Assembly: GCA_902779085.1 (NCBI GenBank)
Contig: CACYZY010000003.1
Location: 62,001-126,000, forward strand
DNA length: 64,000 nucleotides
Direction of reading: 5' to 3'
From: an uncultured Bacteroidales bacterium
Lineage (GTDB): Bacteria > Bacteroidota > Bacteroidia > Bacteroidales > Bacteroidaceae
The notes below the pieces were generated by a model. The model was not told the origin of the DNA. It was given only the letters and a program-made list of their open reading frames with translations, and made no database searches. Below are positions 26,281 through 36,453 of this stretch, piece by piece. A program made the translations under genes and the position numbers. Position 1 is the first letter of the stretch; the number at the start of each line of letters is the position of its first letter.

Positions 26281-28506
26281 TTAGAATTCAAATCCTAAAT
26301 TCAGGTAAAAATAGGTTTTCTTGGTTTTGTTGTTGTAGCCTATTGATGCACCAACAGGTCCAAAAATAGTGTTATAATAATAAGCTAGTTGACCTCCCAA
26401 TAACGTCTTCTCATTTAAGAGATTCTCTAATTTATCAGCTTGTTGGGCACTTGCAAGGCGTAACAACAAATAGTGACTTGAAGTGCCAATGCGTTGCTGC
26501 AATTGTAGCTGTGCAGCCACGAATTGATTCTTTACGTATTCTATGTTTCCCAAACCTGCAAATGGCATTTGCTGCTGCAGGTAGTGCCCAAACCATTCAC
26601 CACCAATAGCATTACCTAATAACAGAGGTGTGGTTGGCCCCAAAAGCAAACGACCGTAGAACATGGGCTGAATAGTTAATTGTCTGCCTACCATGAATGA
26701 CGTACGCCAGTTAGCATTGATGTCGCTCATTCCAGCTTTACCATCTAACTCAGTAAAGTTATCTGTCATATAAATGTACTCAGCCTTAAAACGAGATCCA
26801 CGACTAGGAAAATGCCAATTATCCTCACTATTATAGTTCACTTGTGCACTATAGCTGTAGAAATGTTCGTTGTTCATCATTAATTCTTTTGATGTTTCCG
26901 ATCCCAACTTGTTGCGGTAGTGCATAAAGTCCCACCGTAATCCTAACTTAAAATTAAAGTTTTTCAAATTGAAATTTATTGGGGTAAACTCAGCTTGAAA
27001 TTGATTATATCGAATGTTATGGTCTATCTTACCTTCTAAGTACACATCTAAATCGTTGCGACGGAAGGTATAACTAAGCATAGGACGGGTGAAACTGCGT
27101 GGATGTACGGTGAAAACGCCCCGTGCCATTGTTCGTTTGCCTAATCGTAATGTTATTTCTGTGTCTGTAGGGATGGCAGTCTTTAGCGGAATGTCAAGTC
27201 CTAATTGAACAGCAGCATATTCTTCAATATCGAAACGGAAACCAGCATGAAACTGCAATGATTTGCGATCCCCAGCTGAAAGGACAACACGCACCCCTTC
27301 ACCTTCAGGTACCAATCTACATTCAGCAGTCTGATAAAAAAGATCAATACGCATGGAAGTGGTGATTTCCTGCTCCAAATTGACATCAATATATTTTCTA
27401 GAAGATAAATTAAACTTTTGCCTTAAAAAGCGCTCATCCTGTGGTGTCATATTTTCAAAAGAAAAACCAACGACAAGGTTTTGCTCAGTCATGACTTCCG
27501 GACGCAACGGATGTAAAATGGTAGGTTGAAACAGGTCATCTATGCCAATCATTTTTTTTAAGGCTCGTATTTCATCCCAGTGACGCAAGGCTTCCTCCTG
27601 ACCACGTCGTATCAAGGTATCAATAGCAGCAGAGGTAAAACTTGCAGCACCATAGCCTTTGGTATCCACTTGAATGTGCAAATCGGTTATGGCAATATTT
27701 TCTTCGTATTTATTCTTGCAGTTAACGTCAATGATCTGACTGAGTATGCTCATAGTGCCACCGATTTCATCGGCTTCCTTAGCATCACCTTGTACAGTAA
27801 CACCTATTATAATTTCTGCGCCCATTTCACGAGCGACATCTACAGGAAAGTTGTTGCGCAATCCACCATCTACCAGCACCATATCTCCTAGTCTGACAGG
27901 TGCAAAAGCTGCAGGGATGGACATAGAAGCTCGCATGGCCTGTGGTAGATGTCCACTATGAAAATCCACCTCGCTATTGTCAATGATGTTAGTAGCTACA
28001 CAAGAAAAGGGGATTGGCAGGTCACGGCTGAAATCCAATGAGTCTGTGTAGCCAATACAAAGTTTATTGAACAATTCTGCCAGATTCTTGCCCCTAATGA
28101 GGCCCCCACCAGTAGTATCATGTTTGCCTAACGACAAACCGGTGGAAATTACATATGTATTCTGCTTTTGACGGTCACTCAGACTTTGGTTGCGCAGGTT
28201 TTCTCTATCGGAAATAACATAGTTCCAATCCTGTTCCCGTACGATTGAATCTAATGAGTTGGCGTTATAACCTATGGAATAGAGACCACCTACGATACTA
28301 CCCATGGAAGTACCTGTTACTACATCTATAGGTATACCGGCACGCTCTAGTACTTTCAGCACTCCGATGTGCGCCATACCTTTCGCGCCACCTCCACTGA
28401 GTACTACACCCACTTTTTTTCTTGCTGTTTGAGCATCATTTTGTTGTGCATTCATGGTGCCACCCATCAGAATTGCCATCAACAAATATAAAAACTTCTT
28501 TTTCAT
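26281..28506 (-). CDS. Patatin-like phospholipase fused to an Omp85-type outer membrane barrel
   Basis: 741 residues with a signal peptide (cut near MNA-QQND). Residues 32-330 are a patatin domain: the oxyanion loop SGGGAKGMAHIG (37-48), nucleophile elbow GTSMG (Ser67) and DGG with catalytic Asp213. After a POTRA-like stretch (about 340-410), the C-terminal 330 residues form a surface-antigen/BamA-like barrel that ends in LNLGFEF, a terminal-Phe beta signal. Known: this layout matches PlpD-type (type Vd) proteins, which place a phospholipase A at the outer membrane. The longest frame runs to 28602 and overlaps a tRNA gene; the signal peptide starts only at 28506, so that start is used. Single gene between the export operon and two tRNAs. 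Confidence 0.9.
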   Translation of the reverse strand: MKKKFLYLLMAILMGGTMNAQQNDAQTARKKVGVVLSGGGAKGMAHIGVLKVLERAGIPIDVVTGTSMGSIVGGLYSIGYNANSLDSIVREQDWNYVISDRENLRNQSLSDRQKQNTYVISTGLSLGKHDTTGGGLIRGKNLAELFNKLCIGYTDSLDFSRDLPIPFSCVATNIIDNSEVDFHSGHLPQAMRASMSIPAAFAPVRLGDMVLVDGGLRNNFPVDVAREMGAEIIIGVTVQGDAKEADEIGGTMSILSQIIDVNCKNKYEENIAITDLHIQVDTKGYGAASFTSAAIDTLIRRGQEEALRHWDEIRALKKMIGIDDLFQPTILHPLRPEVMTEQNLVVGFSFENMTPQDERFLRQKFNLSSRKYIDVNLEQEITTSMRIDLFYQTAECRLVPEGEGVRVVLSAGDRKSLQFHAGFRFDIEEYAAVQLGLDIPLKTAIPTDTEITLRLGKRTMARGVFTVHPRSFTRPMLSYTFRRNDLDVYLEGKIDHNIRYNQFQAEFTPINFNLKNFNFKLGLRWDFMHYRNKLGSETSKELMMNNEHFYSYSAQVNYNSEDNWHFPSRGSRFKAEYIYMTDNFTELDGKAGMSDINANWRTSFMVGRQLTIQPMFYGRLLLGPTTPLLLGNAIGGEWFGHYLQQQMPFAGLGNIEYVKNQFVAAQLQLQQRIGTSSHYLLLRLASAQQADKLENLLNEKTLLGGQLAYYYNTIFGPVGASIGYNNKTKKTYFYLNLGFEF

Positions 28507-28577
28507 TGGGTAACTATGGTTGTAAATTAAAAAAAACCGCTGATAATTATTACTATCAACGGTTCCTATTACTTTTG

Positions 28578-28651
28578 TGATTCCGGCGGGATTCAAACCC
28601 ACAACCTTCTGATCCGTAGTCAGATGCTCTATTCAGTTGAGCTACGGAACC
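28578..28651 (-). tRNA. tRNA-Arg (anticodon ACG), copy 2 of a tandem pair
   Basis: Minus strand: acceptor GGTTCCG with CGGAATC, D stem GCTC/GAGC, anticodon stem TCTGA/TCAGA with loop CTACGGA (anticodon ACG), T-arm loop TTTGAAT, discriminator A. 74 nt without CCA. It lies 26 bp downstream of a nearly identical copy. The first A of the anticodon is expected to become inosine. Confidence 0.92.
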
Positions 28652-28677
28652 AAGCCGTAGTTAAACACGTCAAGGAG

Positions 28678-28751
28678 TGATTCCGGCGGGATTCAAACCC
28701 ACAACCTTTTGATCCGTAGTCAAATGCTCTATTCAGTTGAGCTACGGAACC
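28678..28751 (-). tRNA. tRNA-Arg (anticodon ACG), copy 1 of a tandem pair
   Basis: Same cloverleaf as the neighbouring copy, 74 nt, anticodon loop CTACGGA. The only difference seen within the tRNA is in the anticodon stem, TTTGA/TCAAA instead of TCTGA/TCAGA, a paired change that keeps the stem intact. It is the promoter-proximal copy. Confidence 0.92.
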
Positions 28752-28778
28752 ATTCCGTTTTTTTTTGTTTAACGGCTG

Positions 28779-28809
28779 CAAATTTACATACTTTTTTTGA
28801 ATTGGCAAT
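28779..28809 (-). promoter_or_regulatory. Promoter for the tandem tRNA-Arg genes
   Basis: On the minus strand ATTG (28809-28806), a 19-bp spacer and TAAATTTG followed by C (28786-28779), 28 bp before the first tRNA. Confidence 0.6.
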
Positions 28810-28834
28810 GCTTATTTGCAGTTTTTTTATTCTT

Positions 28835-30883
28835 TTATTTCATCAGCTCAATACTGCGCTTGATAAAATTGCTTAACGCTTCGCCTTTCAGTAAACCGTT
28901 TTGCAATAGTGCTAAGTCGATCAATTGCTTTACTTGCTGGTTCTTTCCTGCATAATCAGCATACAAAGCTTCTTTCCGTTTTTTTAGCTCATCCCACTGT
29001 TTGTCAAGGTCATTAACTTTGTCCTTGTCTGCCTGAGAAATGTCTTCATCCTTTTTGCCCTTCTGTTGATCTTTCAGCTCGTTGCGCTGTTTGTTCACAT
29101 CATCCATCTGCTGCTGAATAGGCTGCACATTTGCTGAACATTGAGTTTCCTCATCGCTAATGATGTTCTTCACCAATTTATGGTCGCTGTTCAGAACCAC
29201 ATTATACATATCCGGCATCTCACCATAGAAACTCATGCCCGTTTGTATATTGGCCATTTCCTTCATGCGTCGCATATATTCACTTTGGGTAATGATGATT
29301 GGGATGTTGTTTTCACCCATAGCCTGTGTTATAACCTCAAATTCAGTCTTTGGCAACTTAGGCATCTGGAACTTGAAGATGCTATTGAGTGCTTCTAGTT
29401 GGCTGCTACTTAAATTGTTGTACTTCTTCTCTTCCTTTACAATCAAGTTGTCAATTACATCACTATCAACACGGGTAAAGCGGCTCTTCTCCAGTTTCTG
29501 CTCCAACAAGCTCACTATTGCAATATCCAACTGACCATCCATCAGCAACACATTGTAACCCTTGTTGGTTGCACCTTCTATAAAACTAAACTGCTCATCC
29601 TTATTGTTGGCATACAAATAAATTAAATTGCCGTCCTTGTCAGTTTGGTTATCCTTGATTAAAGTCTTGTATTCATCGAAGGTATAGTTTTTACCATCAG
29701 TATCTGTAAAGAGAGCAAAGTCCTTCGCACGTTCGTAGAAGTCTTCTTGCGTCAGCATACCATAATCAATGAATATTTTCAGGTCATTCCATTTGTCCTC
29801 AAACTGTTTGCGGTCTTTCTTGAAGATATCTTGCAGACGATCTGACACCTTCTTGGTGATATAAGTTGATATCTTCTTCACGTTCGAGTCACTCTGTAGA
29901 TAGGAACGGGACACGTTCAATGGTATGTCGGGAGAATCCAGCACACCATGCAGCAAAGTAAGGAAATCTGGCACAATTCCTTCAACAGAATCGGTAACAT
30001 AAACCTGATTGCAATACAACTGAATCTTATTCTTGTTCAACTCTACATTGCTCTTCACTTTTGGGAAATACAAGATACCTGTCAGGTTAAACGGATAGTC
30101 AACATTCAGGTGAATCCAGAATAGCGGTTCGTCTGACATGGGGTAGAGCTGTGAGTAGAATCTCTTGTAATCCTCATCCTTTAACTCCGATGGTGTACGA
30201 GTCCATAGCGGGGTAGTGTCATTGATAATATTGTTCTCATTGGTCTCCACTTGCTTGCCATCCTTCCATTCCTTCTTTTTACCAAATGCTATAGGCACTG
30301 GCAAGAAACGGCAATATTTCTTCAACAAACCTTCAATGCGGTTCTCTTCTAGGAATTCTTTACAGTCATCGTCAACATACAGCACTATGTCAGTACCACG
30401 ACCTGGTTTGTCGGTTTCTTCCAATGTAAACTCAGGACTACCATCGCAAGTCCATTTTACTGCCTGTGCACCTTCCTTGCATGACTTAGTGATAATTTCA
30501 ACCTTCTTAGCTACCATAAAGGCAGAATAGAATCCCAAACCGAAGTGACCTATAATGGCGTTTGCATCATTCTTATATTTCTCCAGGAAGTCATTGGCAC
30601 CAGAAAATGCTATCTGATTGATATACTTATCAATCTCTTCGGCAGTCATACCGACACCACGGTCAGATACCGTGATTGTTTTCTTGTCCAACTTTACCTC
30701 TATAGTCAAGTCACCCAGTTCACCCTTGAAATCACCCATTGATGCCAAGGTCTTAATCTTCTGCGTTGCATCAACGGCATTAGACACCAATTCACGTAAA
30801 AAAATCTCATTCTCGCTATACAAGAATTTCTTGATAACGGGGAAAATGTTCTCGGTTGTTACACCAATATTACCTTTTTGCAT
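28835..30883 (-). CDS. htpG: Hsp90-family chaperone
   Basis: 682 residues, full length for Bacteroidota HtpG (somewhat longer than the E. coli protein). N-terminal GHKL ATPase motifs: ELVSNAVDA (Glu31, Asn35, Asp38), VSDRGVGMT (Asp74) and GHFGLGFYSAF near 112-122. The middle domain carries the catalytic-loop arginine region around PLNVSRSYLQ. The C-terminal region has a Lys/Asp/Gln-rich coiled stretch (MDDVNKQRNELKDQQKGKK..., about 590-650) before the dimerisation helices, an insertion I associate with this phylum. It folds or remodels client proteins in the cytoplasm using ATP. It follows clpC in the same direction but after a strong terminator, so it is probably a separate unit. Confidence 0.96.
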   Translation of the reverse strand: MQKGNIGVTTENIFPVIKKFLYSENEIFLRELVSNAVDATQKIKTLASMGDFKGELGDLTIEVKLDKKTITVSDRGVGMTAEEIDKYINQIAFSGANDFLEKYKNDANAIIGHFGLGFYSAFMVAKKVEIITKSCKEGAQAVKWTCDGSPEFTLEETDKPGRGTDIVLYVDDDCKEFLEENRIEGLLKKYCRFLPVPIAFGKKKEWKDGKQVETNENNIINDTTPLWTRTPSELKDEDYKRFYSQLYPMSDEPLFWIHLNVDYPFNLTGILYFPKVKSNVELNKNKIQLYCNQVYVTDSVEGIVPDFLTLLHGVLDSPDIPLNVSRSYLQSDSNVKKISTYITKKVSDRLQDIFKKDRKQFEDKWNDLKIFIDYGMLTQEDFYERAKDFALFTDTDGKNYTFDEYKTLIKDNQTDKDGNLIYLYANNKDEQFSFIEGATNKGYNVLLMDGQLDIAIVSLLEQKLEKSRFTRVDSDVIDNLIVKEEKKYNNLSSSQLEALNSIFKFQMPKLPKTEFEVITQAMGENNIPIIITQSEYMRRMKEMANIQTGMSFYGEMPDMYNVVLNSDHKLVKNIISDEETQCSANVQPIQQQMDDVNKQRNELKDQQKGKKDEDISQADKDKVNDLDKQWDELKKRKEALYADYAGKNQQVKQLIDLALLQNGLLKGEALSNFIKRSIELMK

Positions 30884-30981
30884 ACTTATATATTTTTTAA
30901 TTATTCAAATGAATAATACTTGCACGACATTTCATGCAGTTTCCCATATTATTGGGGGCTTAATTGTCACAATAATCAGAC

Positions 30982-31012
30982 AAAAAAAATGCCAGCCATT
31001 GCAGACTGACAT
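30982..31012 (-). terminator. Intrinsic terminator downstream of clpC
   Basis: On the minus strand ATGTCAGTC, a 6-nt loop, and GGCTGGCAT (two G-U pairs) followed by eight T (30989-30982). Confidence 0.85.
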
Positions 31013-31032
31013 AGTGTCATAAAAAGAACCTG

Positions 31033-31067
31033 CCCCGTTTCCTTTCTGAAAGGAGGAAAGCTCGGGG
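31033..31067 (-). other. Additional stem-loop in the clpC 3' region
   Basis: CCCCG (31067-31063 on the minus strand) pairs with CGGGG (31037-31033), enclosing an inner CTTTCC/GGAAA-type stem. It lies between the clpC stop and the terminator at 30982. It has no T run, so it is not itself a terminator. It may be an RNA-stability element or part of a 3'-derived small RNA. Confidence 0.4.
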
Positions 31068-31127
31068 AAGGTAAATACTCTTATAATCTCATAAGATAAT
31101 CTAAAAAAATGAAGTCTTGTTTTATAC

Positions 31128-33668
31128 TTAATCATTCTTTGTAGTAAACACCAACTTGTCATCCTCTCCATTATAGCTAACAATGATTGTTGCACCTTCT
31201 GGAAGGTTCTCGGTGATGATCAGTTCTGACAACTCATCTTCCAGATAATTCTGAATAGCACGTTTCAGAGGTCTGGCACCAAACTGTACATCGTATCCAT
31301 GTTTACCTAAGTATAGCTTCACTTGATCATCTATAACCAGTTTATATCCAATGCCATTTATCCTCTTATTTAAAGCTTCTATTTCCAGATCAACTATCTG
31401 CTGAATAGCTTCCTGCGATAGCTGGTCAAAAGTAATGATCTCGTCAATTCGATTTAAAAATTCAGGAGCAAACTGTTTGTTCAGTGCCTTCTGGATCACA
31501 TTGCGGGAATACTCTTTATCGGTTGCTCGCTGACTAGCATTAAAACCGATGCCGCCACCAAACTCCTTAAGCTGACGTGTACCAATATTTGATGTCATTA
31601 TCACTACAGTATTCTTAAAGTCCACCGTTCTGCCAAAACTGTCAGTCAGTCTGCCTTCATCAAGCAACTGCAGCAAGATGTTGAATACTTTCGGATGAGC
31701 CTTTTCTATTTCATCGAGTAATACAATAGAATAGGGCTTACGTCGCACTCTTTCAGTAAGTTGGCCGCCTTCTTCATATCCAACATAGCCCGGAGGGGCA
31801 CCAATCAGTCTGGAAACATTGAATTGGTCAGTATATTCACTCATATCTACTCGTATCAGGGCGTCTGTAGAACCGAACATAAACTGAGCAAGTTGTTGTG
31901 CTAGATATGTTTTACCGACCCCCGTAGGACCTAAGAACAAGAATGTGCCGATTGGGTGGTTAGGTTCTTTTAGCCCGATGCGACTGCGCAAAATAGCTTT
32001 CGTTATTTTGTTAATGGCATCATCCTGCGCAATGACATGACGCTTCAGCTCATCTTTCATACCTGCAAGGCGGATGCCTTCAGACTGAGCCAATCGTTGT
32101 ACGGGAACACCAGACATCATTGATACCACGTCTGCAATTTGTTCTGCATCAACTACTTTACGATTGCCCTTCATGTTCTTTTCCCATTCAGCCTTCATGG
32201 CTTCCAGCTCTATAGAAAGGTCTTTTACCTTATCACGATAGCTGGCTGCCAACTCGTAATTCTGCTCTTTTACAGCCTCAGATTTCTGCTCAATGGCCTT
32301 ACCAATTTCTTTTTCCTTTTCCTCAATCTCATGAGGAACACTTATGCTGGTAAGATGAATGCGAGAACCAGCTTCGTCCAATGCGTCAATAGCCTTATCA
32401 GGGAACTGACGATCAGTGATATACCTTTCGGTGAGTTTAACACAAGCCACTAAGGCATCATCAGAATAAGTCACATTATGATGATCCTCATATTTAACCT
32501 TGATATTCTGCAGTATCTCCAATGTCTCCTCTGATGTGGTAGGTTCCACCATAACTTTCTGGAATCGTCGATCGAGCGCTCCATCTTTCTCAATGGTTTT
32601 CTTAAATTCATCCACTGTAGTAGCGCCTATGCACTGAATCTCGCCTCTAGCCAACGCAGGTTTCAACATATTTGCAGCATCCATAGATCCTGATGCAGCA
32701 CCAGCTCCGATAATTGTATGTATTTCATCGATAAACAAGATGATGTCAGGATTGTCCTTCAATTCTTTCATAATGGTGCGCAATCGCTCCTCGAACTGTC
32801 CACGATACTTAGTACCAGCCACCACAGCAGCCATATCGAGCATCACTACACGCTTGTTGAATAACATACGCGACACCTTCTGTTGAACAATACGCATGGC
32901 CAAACCTTCTACGATAGCCGACTTACCTACGCCTGGTTCACCTATCAGGATAGGGTTATTCTTCTTGCGACGACTCAGAATTTGTGCCACACGCTCAATT
33001 TCTTTCTCGCGACCCACGACAGGGTCCAATTTGCCCTCAGCGGCGGCCTTTGTTATGTCTGTGCCGAAGTTATTCAATGCAGGCGTATCTTTCTGTGTGC
33101 GTGGGGTAGAAGTAGTCTGCTGCGTATGCTGCTGGGCGCCATGTGACTGACTAGAACTCTTGAAACTGTCATCTTCTTCATCATCCTCCAAGTCATCATC
33201 CTCGGTATATCCCATACCATCTTGGGCGTCAGTTTGCTTTTGCTCAATTAAACTGAGTGTTTTCCTGTAGTCTAGACCACAATCGGTTAACGTATTGGCA
33301 GCATCTGTATTGTTGTCTTTGAGTATGGCAAGAAGCAGATGCTCTGAATCCACCAGATTGTTTTTTAGCAATCGCGCCTCCAGTAAGCTAATACGCATGA
33401 TGCGTCCAGCCTCTGCACTGAATGGTACATCTTCTAGGACTGATAATTCCTCAACAGAACTAAGTTTCAAAGTATCTTCCAAGTGTATTTTTAGTTCTAG
33501 CAGGTCAATATTCTGAATTTTCAGTAGTTCTATCGCCTTCCCTTCACCTTCACGCAAGATGCCCAGCAACAGATGCTCTGGTGCTATACTTCTATTCTTA
33601 AGCCGGTTGGCTTCTTCCTTGCTGAAGTTAATAATGTGGGTAACTCTTTCTGATAATCTACTCTCCAT
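31128..33668 (-). CDS. clpC: AAA+ unfoldase of the ClpC type
   Basis: 846 residues: two Clp_N repeats (1-145), a very acidic linker ([13 protein letters not shown], about 155-167) and a Q/T-rich stretch, AAA domain 1 with GEPGVGKS (243-250) and [12 protein letters not shown] (312-323), a UVR motif (about 450-485) and AAA domain 2 with GPTGVGKT (580-587), then the ClpB-type small domain. The UVR motif and short middle domain identify ClpC rather than ClpB. It unfolds proteins for the ClpP protease in the cytoplasm. A -7 box is seen upstream. It is divergent from gyrA. The acidic and Q/T-rich linker after the N-domain appears longer than in the Bacillus protein as I remember it. Confidence 0.95.
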   Translation of the reverse strand: MESRLSERVTHIINFSKEEANRLKNRSIAPEHLLLGILREGEGKAIELLKIQNIDLLELKIHLEDTLKLSSVEELSVLEDVPFSAEAGRIMRISLLEARLLKNNLVDSEHLLLAILKDNNTDAANTLTDCGLDYRKTLSLIEQKQTDAQDGMGYTEDDDLEDDEEDDSFKSSSQSHGAQQHTQQTTSTPRTQKDTPALNNFGTDITKAAAEGKLDPVVGREKEIERVAQILSRRKKNNPILIGEPGVGKSAIVEGLAMRIVQQKVSRMLFNKRVVMLDMAAVVAGTKYRGQFEERLRTIMKELKDNPDIILFIDEIHTIIGAGAASGSMDAANMLKPALARGEIQCIGATTVDEFKKTIEKDGALDRRFQKVMVEPTTSEETLEILQNIKVKYEDHHNVTYSDDALVACVKLTERYITDRQFPDKAIDALDEAGSRIHLTSISVPHEIEEKEKEIGKAIEQKSEAVKEQNYELAASYRDKVKDLSIELEAMKAEWEKNMKGNRKVVDAEQIADVVSMMSGVPVQRLAQSEGIRLAGMKDELKRHVIAQDDAINKITKAILRSRIGLKEPNHPIGTFLFLGPTGVGKTYLAQQLAQFMFGSTDALIRVDMSEYTDQFNVSRLIGAPPGYVGYEEGGQLTERVRRKPYSIVLLDEIEKAHPKVFNILLQLLDEGRLTDSFGRTVDFKNTVVIMTSNIGTRQLKEFGGGIGFNASQRATDKEYSRNVIQKALNKQFAPEFLNRIDEIITFDQLSQEAIQQIVDLEIEALNKRINGIGYKLVIDDQVKLYLGKHGYDVQFGARPLKRAIQNYLEDELSELIITENLPEGATIIVSYNGEDDKLVFTTKND

Positions 33669-33712
33669 TTACTGTAATCTTGTTGTTTGTAATTATAAAC
33701 ATAGTTGCTTTG

Positions 33713-33720
33713 CAAAGATA
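33713..33720 (-). promoter_or_regulatory. Bacteroidota -7 box for clpC
   Basis: The minus strand reads TATCTTTG followed by C, about 45 bp before the clpC start. No CIRCE-like heat-shock inverted repeat is seen nearby. Confidence 0.55.
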
Positions 33721-33867
33721 CGAATTTGTTCCATATCCCCATATGATTGTTACAAATAATGTGCCAAAATATTTTTTTGACCAAAACCCTTTTGTATGTC
33801 GCAAAAAAGTAGTAATTTTACACGGTTTTTTGTATAAACCATAAATTTGACTATTTGAAAAAACAAA

Positions 33868-36420
33868 ATGATTGATCAAGACAGAATTATAAAAGTTAAC
33901 ATCGAGGAAGAGATGAAGTCCTCATACATAGACTATTCCATGTCTGTGATTGTTGCTCGTGCTCTTCCTGATGTAAGAGATGGATTTAAGCCTGTGCATC
34001 GTAGAATCTTGTATGGTATGAAACAAGTTGGTAACACCTCCGATAAGGCATATAAAAAATGCGCCCGTGTGGTAGGTGAGGTACTTGGTAAATACCATCC
34101 TCATGGTGACTCATCTGTGTATGGAGCGTTAGTTCGTATGGCCCAGCCTTGGGCATTGCGCTACATGCTGGTTGATGGCCAGGGTAATTTCGGCTCTGTT
34201 GATGGTGACGGACCAGCTGCCATGCGATATACAGAGTGTCGTCTGCGCCGTCTGGGTGAGGAGATGATGCAAGATCTCGACAAAGATACAGTTGACATGC
34301 AGCCTAACTTTGATAATGAGGAGTTGGAACCCACTGTCATGCCAACCCGCATACCTAACCTTTTAGTAAACGGAGCATCAGGTATTGCTGTAGGTATGGC
34401 AACCAACATGCCTACCCATAATCTGAGCGAGGTGATTGATGCCTGTGTTGCTTATGTTGACAATAATGATATTACTATCGATGAACTGATGCAGTATGTC
34501 AAGGGTCCTGACTTCCCAACTGGCGGTATTATTCTTGGCACTCAGGGCATTCGTGAGTCATATGAAACAGGTAGAGGACGTATCGTGGTACGTGGTAAAG
34601 CTGACATAGAATCTGGCGCTACCCACGACAAGATTGTTATCAGCGAAATTCCATACGGCGTCAATAAGGCAGAACTTATTAAATATATAGCCGACCTGGC
34701 TAATGAAAAGAAGATAGAAGGTATTGCCAATGCCAATGACGAGAGCGACCGCGAAGGCATGCGTATCGTAATAGATGTTAAAAGAGACGCCAATGCCAAT
34801 GTTTTGTTGAATAAATTGTACAAGCTGACGCAGTTGCAGACATCCTTCAGCGTTAACAATGTAGCATTGGTACATGGAAGGCCACGTTTGCTGACTTTGC
34901 GCGACATGATCAAATACTTCATCGAGCATCGTCACGAAGTGGTGATACGACGCACCAAGTTTGATTTGGCAAAAGCAAGGGAGAGGGCACACATCCTAGA
35001 AGGTTTGATCATTGCCAGCGATAATATCGACGAAGTTGTACACATCATCCGCGCAGCTAAGTCTCCTGCTGATGCTATTGAAGGACTGATGCAACGCTTC
35101 GAGCTCGATGAGATTCAGGCAAAAGCTATTGTAGAGATGCGCTTACGCCAACTAACTGGGCTGATGCAAGATCAGTTGCATGCTGAATACGAAGAAATTG
35201 AAAAGAAGATAGAGTTCTATGAATTGATTCTTTCTGATGAGGAGGTTTGCCGTAAGGTCATCAAGGATGAGCTCATTGAAGTTAAAGATAAATATGGTGA
35301 TGAGCGTAAGACCGAGATAAGTCTGATGGATGGTGATATCAATCCTGAGGATTATTATCCTGATGACGAAGTGGTAATCACCATTTCACATCTGGGCTAC
35401 ATCAAGTGCACACCGTTACATGAGTTCCGCACCCAGAATAGGGGTGGCGTTGGTTCAAAGGGCTCTAATACACGTAACGAAGACTTCGTTGAGCATATTT
35501 ACCCGGCAACGATGCACAATACAATGATGTTTTTTACCCAAAAGGGTCGTTGCTACTGGCTCAAGGTATATCAGATTCCTATGGAGAGCAAAACATCAAA
35601 AGGTCGTGCCATCCAGAACCTGCTGAATATTGAACCGGATGATAAGGTGACTGCTTACTTGCGTGTGAAGAATTTGGCTGATGCTGAATTTAACAACTCA
35701 CACTATATAGTATTCTGTACTAAGAATGGTACCATTAAAAAGACCAGTCTGGCAGAATATTCACGTCCACGACAGAATGGCGTAAATGCTATCAATATTC
35801 TGGAAGGTGATAAGGTGATTGAGGTACGTCTTACTGATGGCGATAACGAGATCATCTTGGCCAACAAGAACGGTCGCGCTATCCGCTTCAATGAAACGTT
35901 GGTTCGCCCAATGGGCCGTACAGCTACTGGCGTAAGAGGTATGACGCTTGATGATGATGGGCAGGATGAAGTGGTTGGTATGGTTTGCGTGAAAGATTCT
36001 GAAAACGAAACTATCATGGTGGTTTCCGAGCAAGGATACGGCAAGCGTTCTGACATTGAGGATTATCGAAAGACTAACCGAGGTGCTAAGGGTGTTAAAA
36101 CGCTCAATATCACAGAAAAGACAGGCAAGCTGGTGACTATTAAGACAGTTACTGAAGAGAACGACCTGATGATTATTAATAAGTCAGGTATCACTATCCG
36201 CCTGAAGGTAGCCGATGTGAGAATCATGGGACGTGCTACTCAGGGAGTGAAGCTCATCAACCTTGAAAAACGTAACGACGAGATTGGTTCTGTTTGTAAG
36301 GTTATGTCTGAGTCAGAAGAAGAGGAGATTGAGAACAACGCTAATGAAATGAATGATATCCAGTCTGACAATCCTTTACAGGAAGGTGCTCAGACAGAGA
36401 TAAATAATAGTGATGAATGA
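33868..36420 (+). CDS. gyrA: DNA gyrase subunit A
   Basis: 850 residues. It cuts and rejoins DNA in the GyrA2GyrB2 complex that adds negative supercoils. Seen: N-terminal [19 protein letters not shown], the active-site AMRYTECRL with Tyr121, the quinolone-determining region [13 protein letters not shown] with Ser82 and Gly86, [13 protein letters not shown], and a six-bladed C-terminal domain with a GyrA box QNRGGVG at 523-529, which marks gyrase rather than topoisomerase IV. The last 45 residues are strongly acidic, a known type of regulatory tail. It is divergent from clpC and is followed 33 bp later by a secreted TPR gene. Confidence 0.97.
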   Translation: MIDQDRIIKVNIEEEMKSSYIDYSMSVIVARALPDVRDGFKPVHRRILYGMKQVGNTSDKAYKKCARVVGEVLGKYHPHGDSSVYGALVRMAQPWALRYMLVDGQGNFGSVDGDGPAAMRYTECRLRRLGEEMMQDLDKDTVDMQPNFDNEELEPTVMPTRIPNLLVNGASGIAVGMATNMPTHNLSEVIDACVAYVDNNDITIDELMQYVKGPDFPTGGIILGTQGIRESYETGRGRIVVRGKADIESGATHDKIVISEIPYGVNKAELIKYIADLANEKKIEGIANANDESDREGMRIVIDVKRDANANVLLNKLYKLTQLQTSFSVNNVALVHGRPRLLTLRDMIKYFIEHRHEVVIRRTKFDLAKARERAHILEGLIIASDNIDEVVHIIRAAKSPADAIEGLMQRFELDEIQAKAIVEMRLRQLTGLMQDQLHAEYEEIEKKIEFYELILSDEEVCRKVIKDELIEVKDKYGDERKTEISLMDGDINPEDYYPDDEVVITISHLGYIKCTPLHEFRTQNRGGVGSKGSNTRNEDFVEHIYPATMHNTMMFFTQKGRCYWLKVYQIPMESKTSKGRAIQNLLNIEPDDKVTAYLRVKNLADAEFNNSHYIVFCTKNGTIKKTSLAEYSRPRQNGVNAINILEGDKVIEVRLTDGDNEIILANKNGRAIRFNETLVRPMGRTATGVRGMTLDDDGQDEVVGMVCVKDSENETIMVVSEQGYGKRSDIEDYRKTNRGAKGVKTLNITEKTGKLVTIKTVTEENDLMIINKSGITIRLKVADVRIMGRATQGVKLINLEKRNDEIGSVCKVMSESEEEEIENNANEMNDIQSDNPLQEGAQTEINNSDE

Positions 36421-36453
36421 AAGTAATAATTAATTTAATTTATTTTTAATCTT

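Noticed and set aside
28507-28602. N-terminal extension of the patatin gene.
   Set aside because: It runs through the tRNA-Arg gene and lacks a signal peptide; the signal peptide begins at 28506.
31033-31080. GGAGGAAAGCTCGGGG on the plus strand resembles the GAGGAAAGUCCGGGC segment of RNase P RNA.
   Set aside because: The match is short, and there is no room for the rest of the RNA: clpC occupies the sequence from 31128 and no partner helices are found. It is part of a stem-loop in the clpC 3' region.
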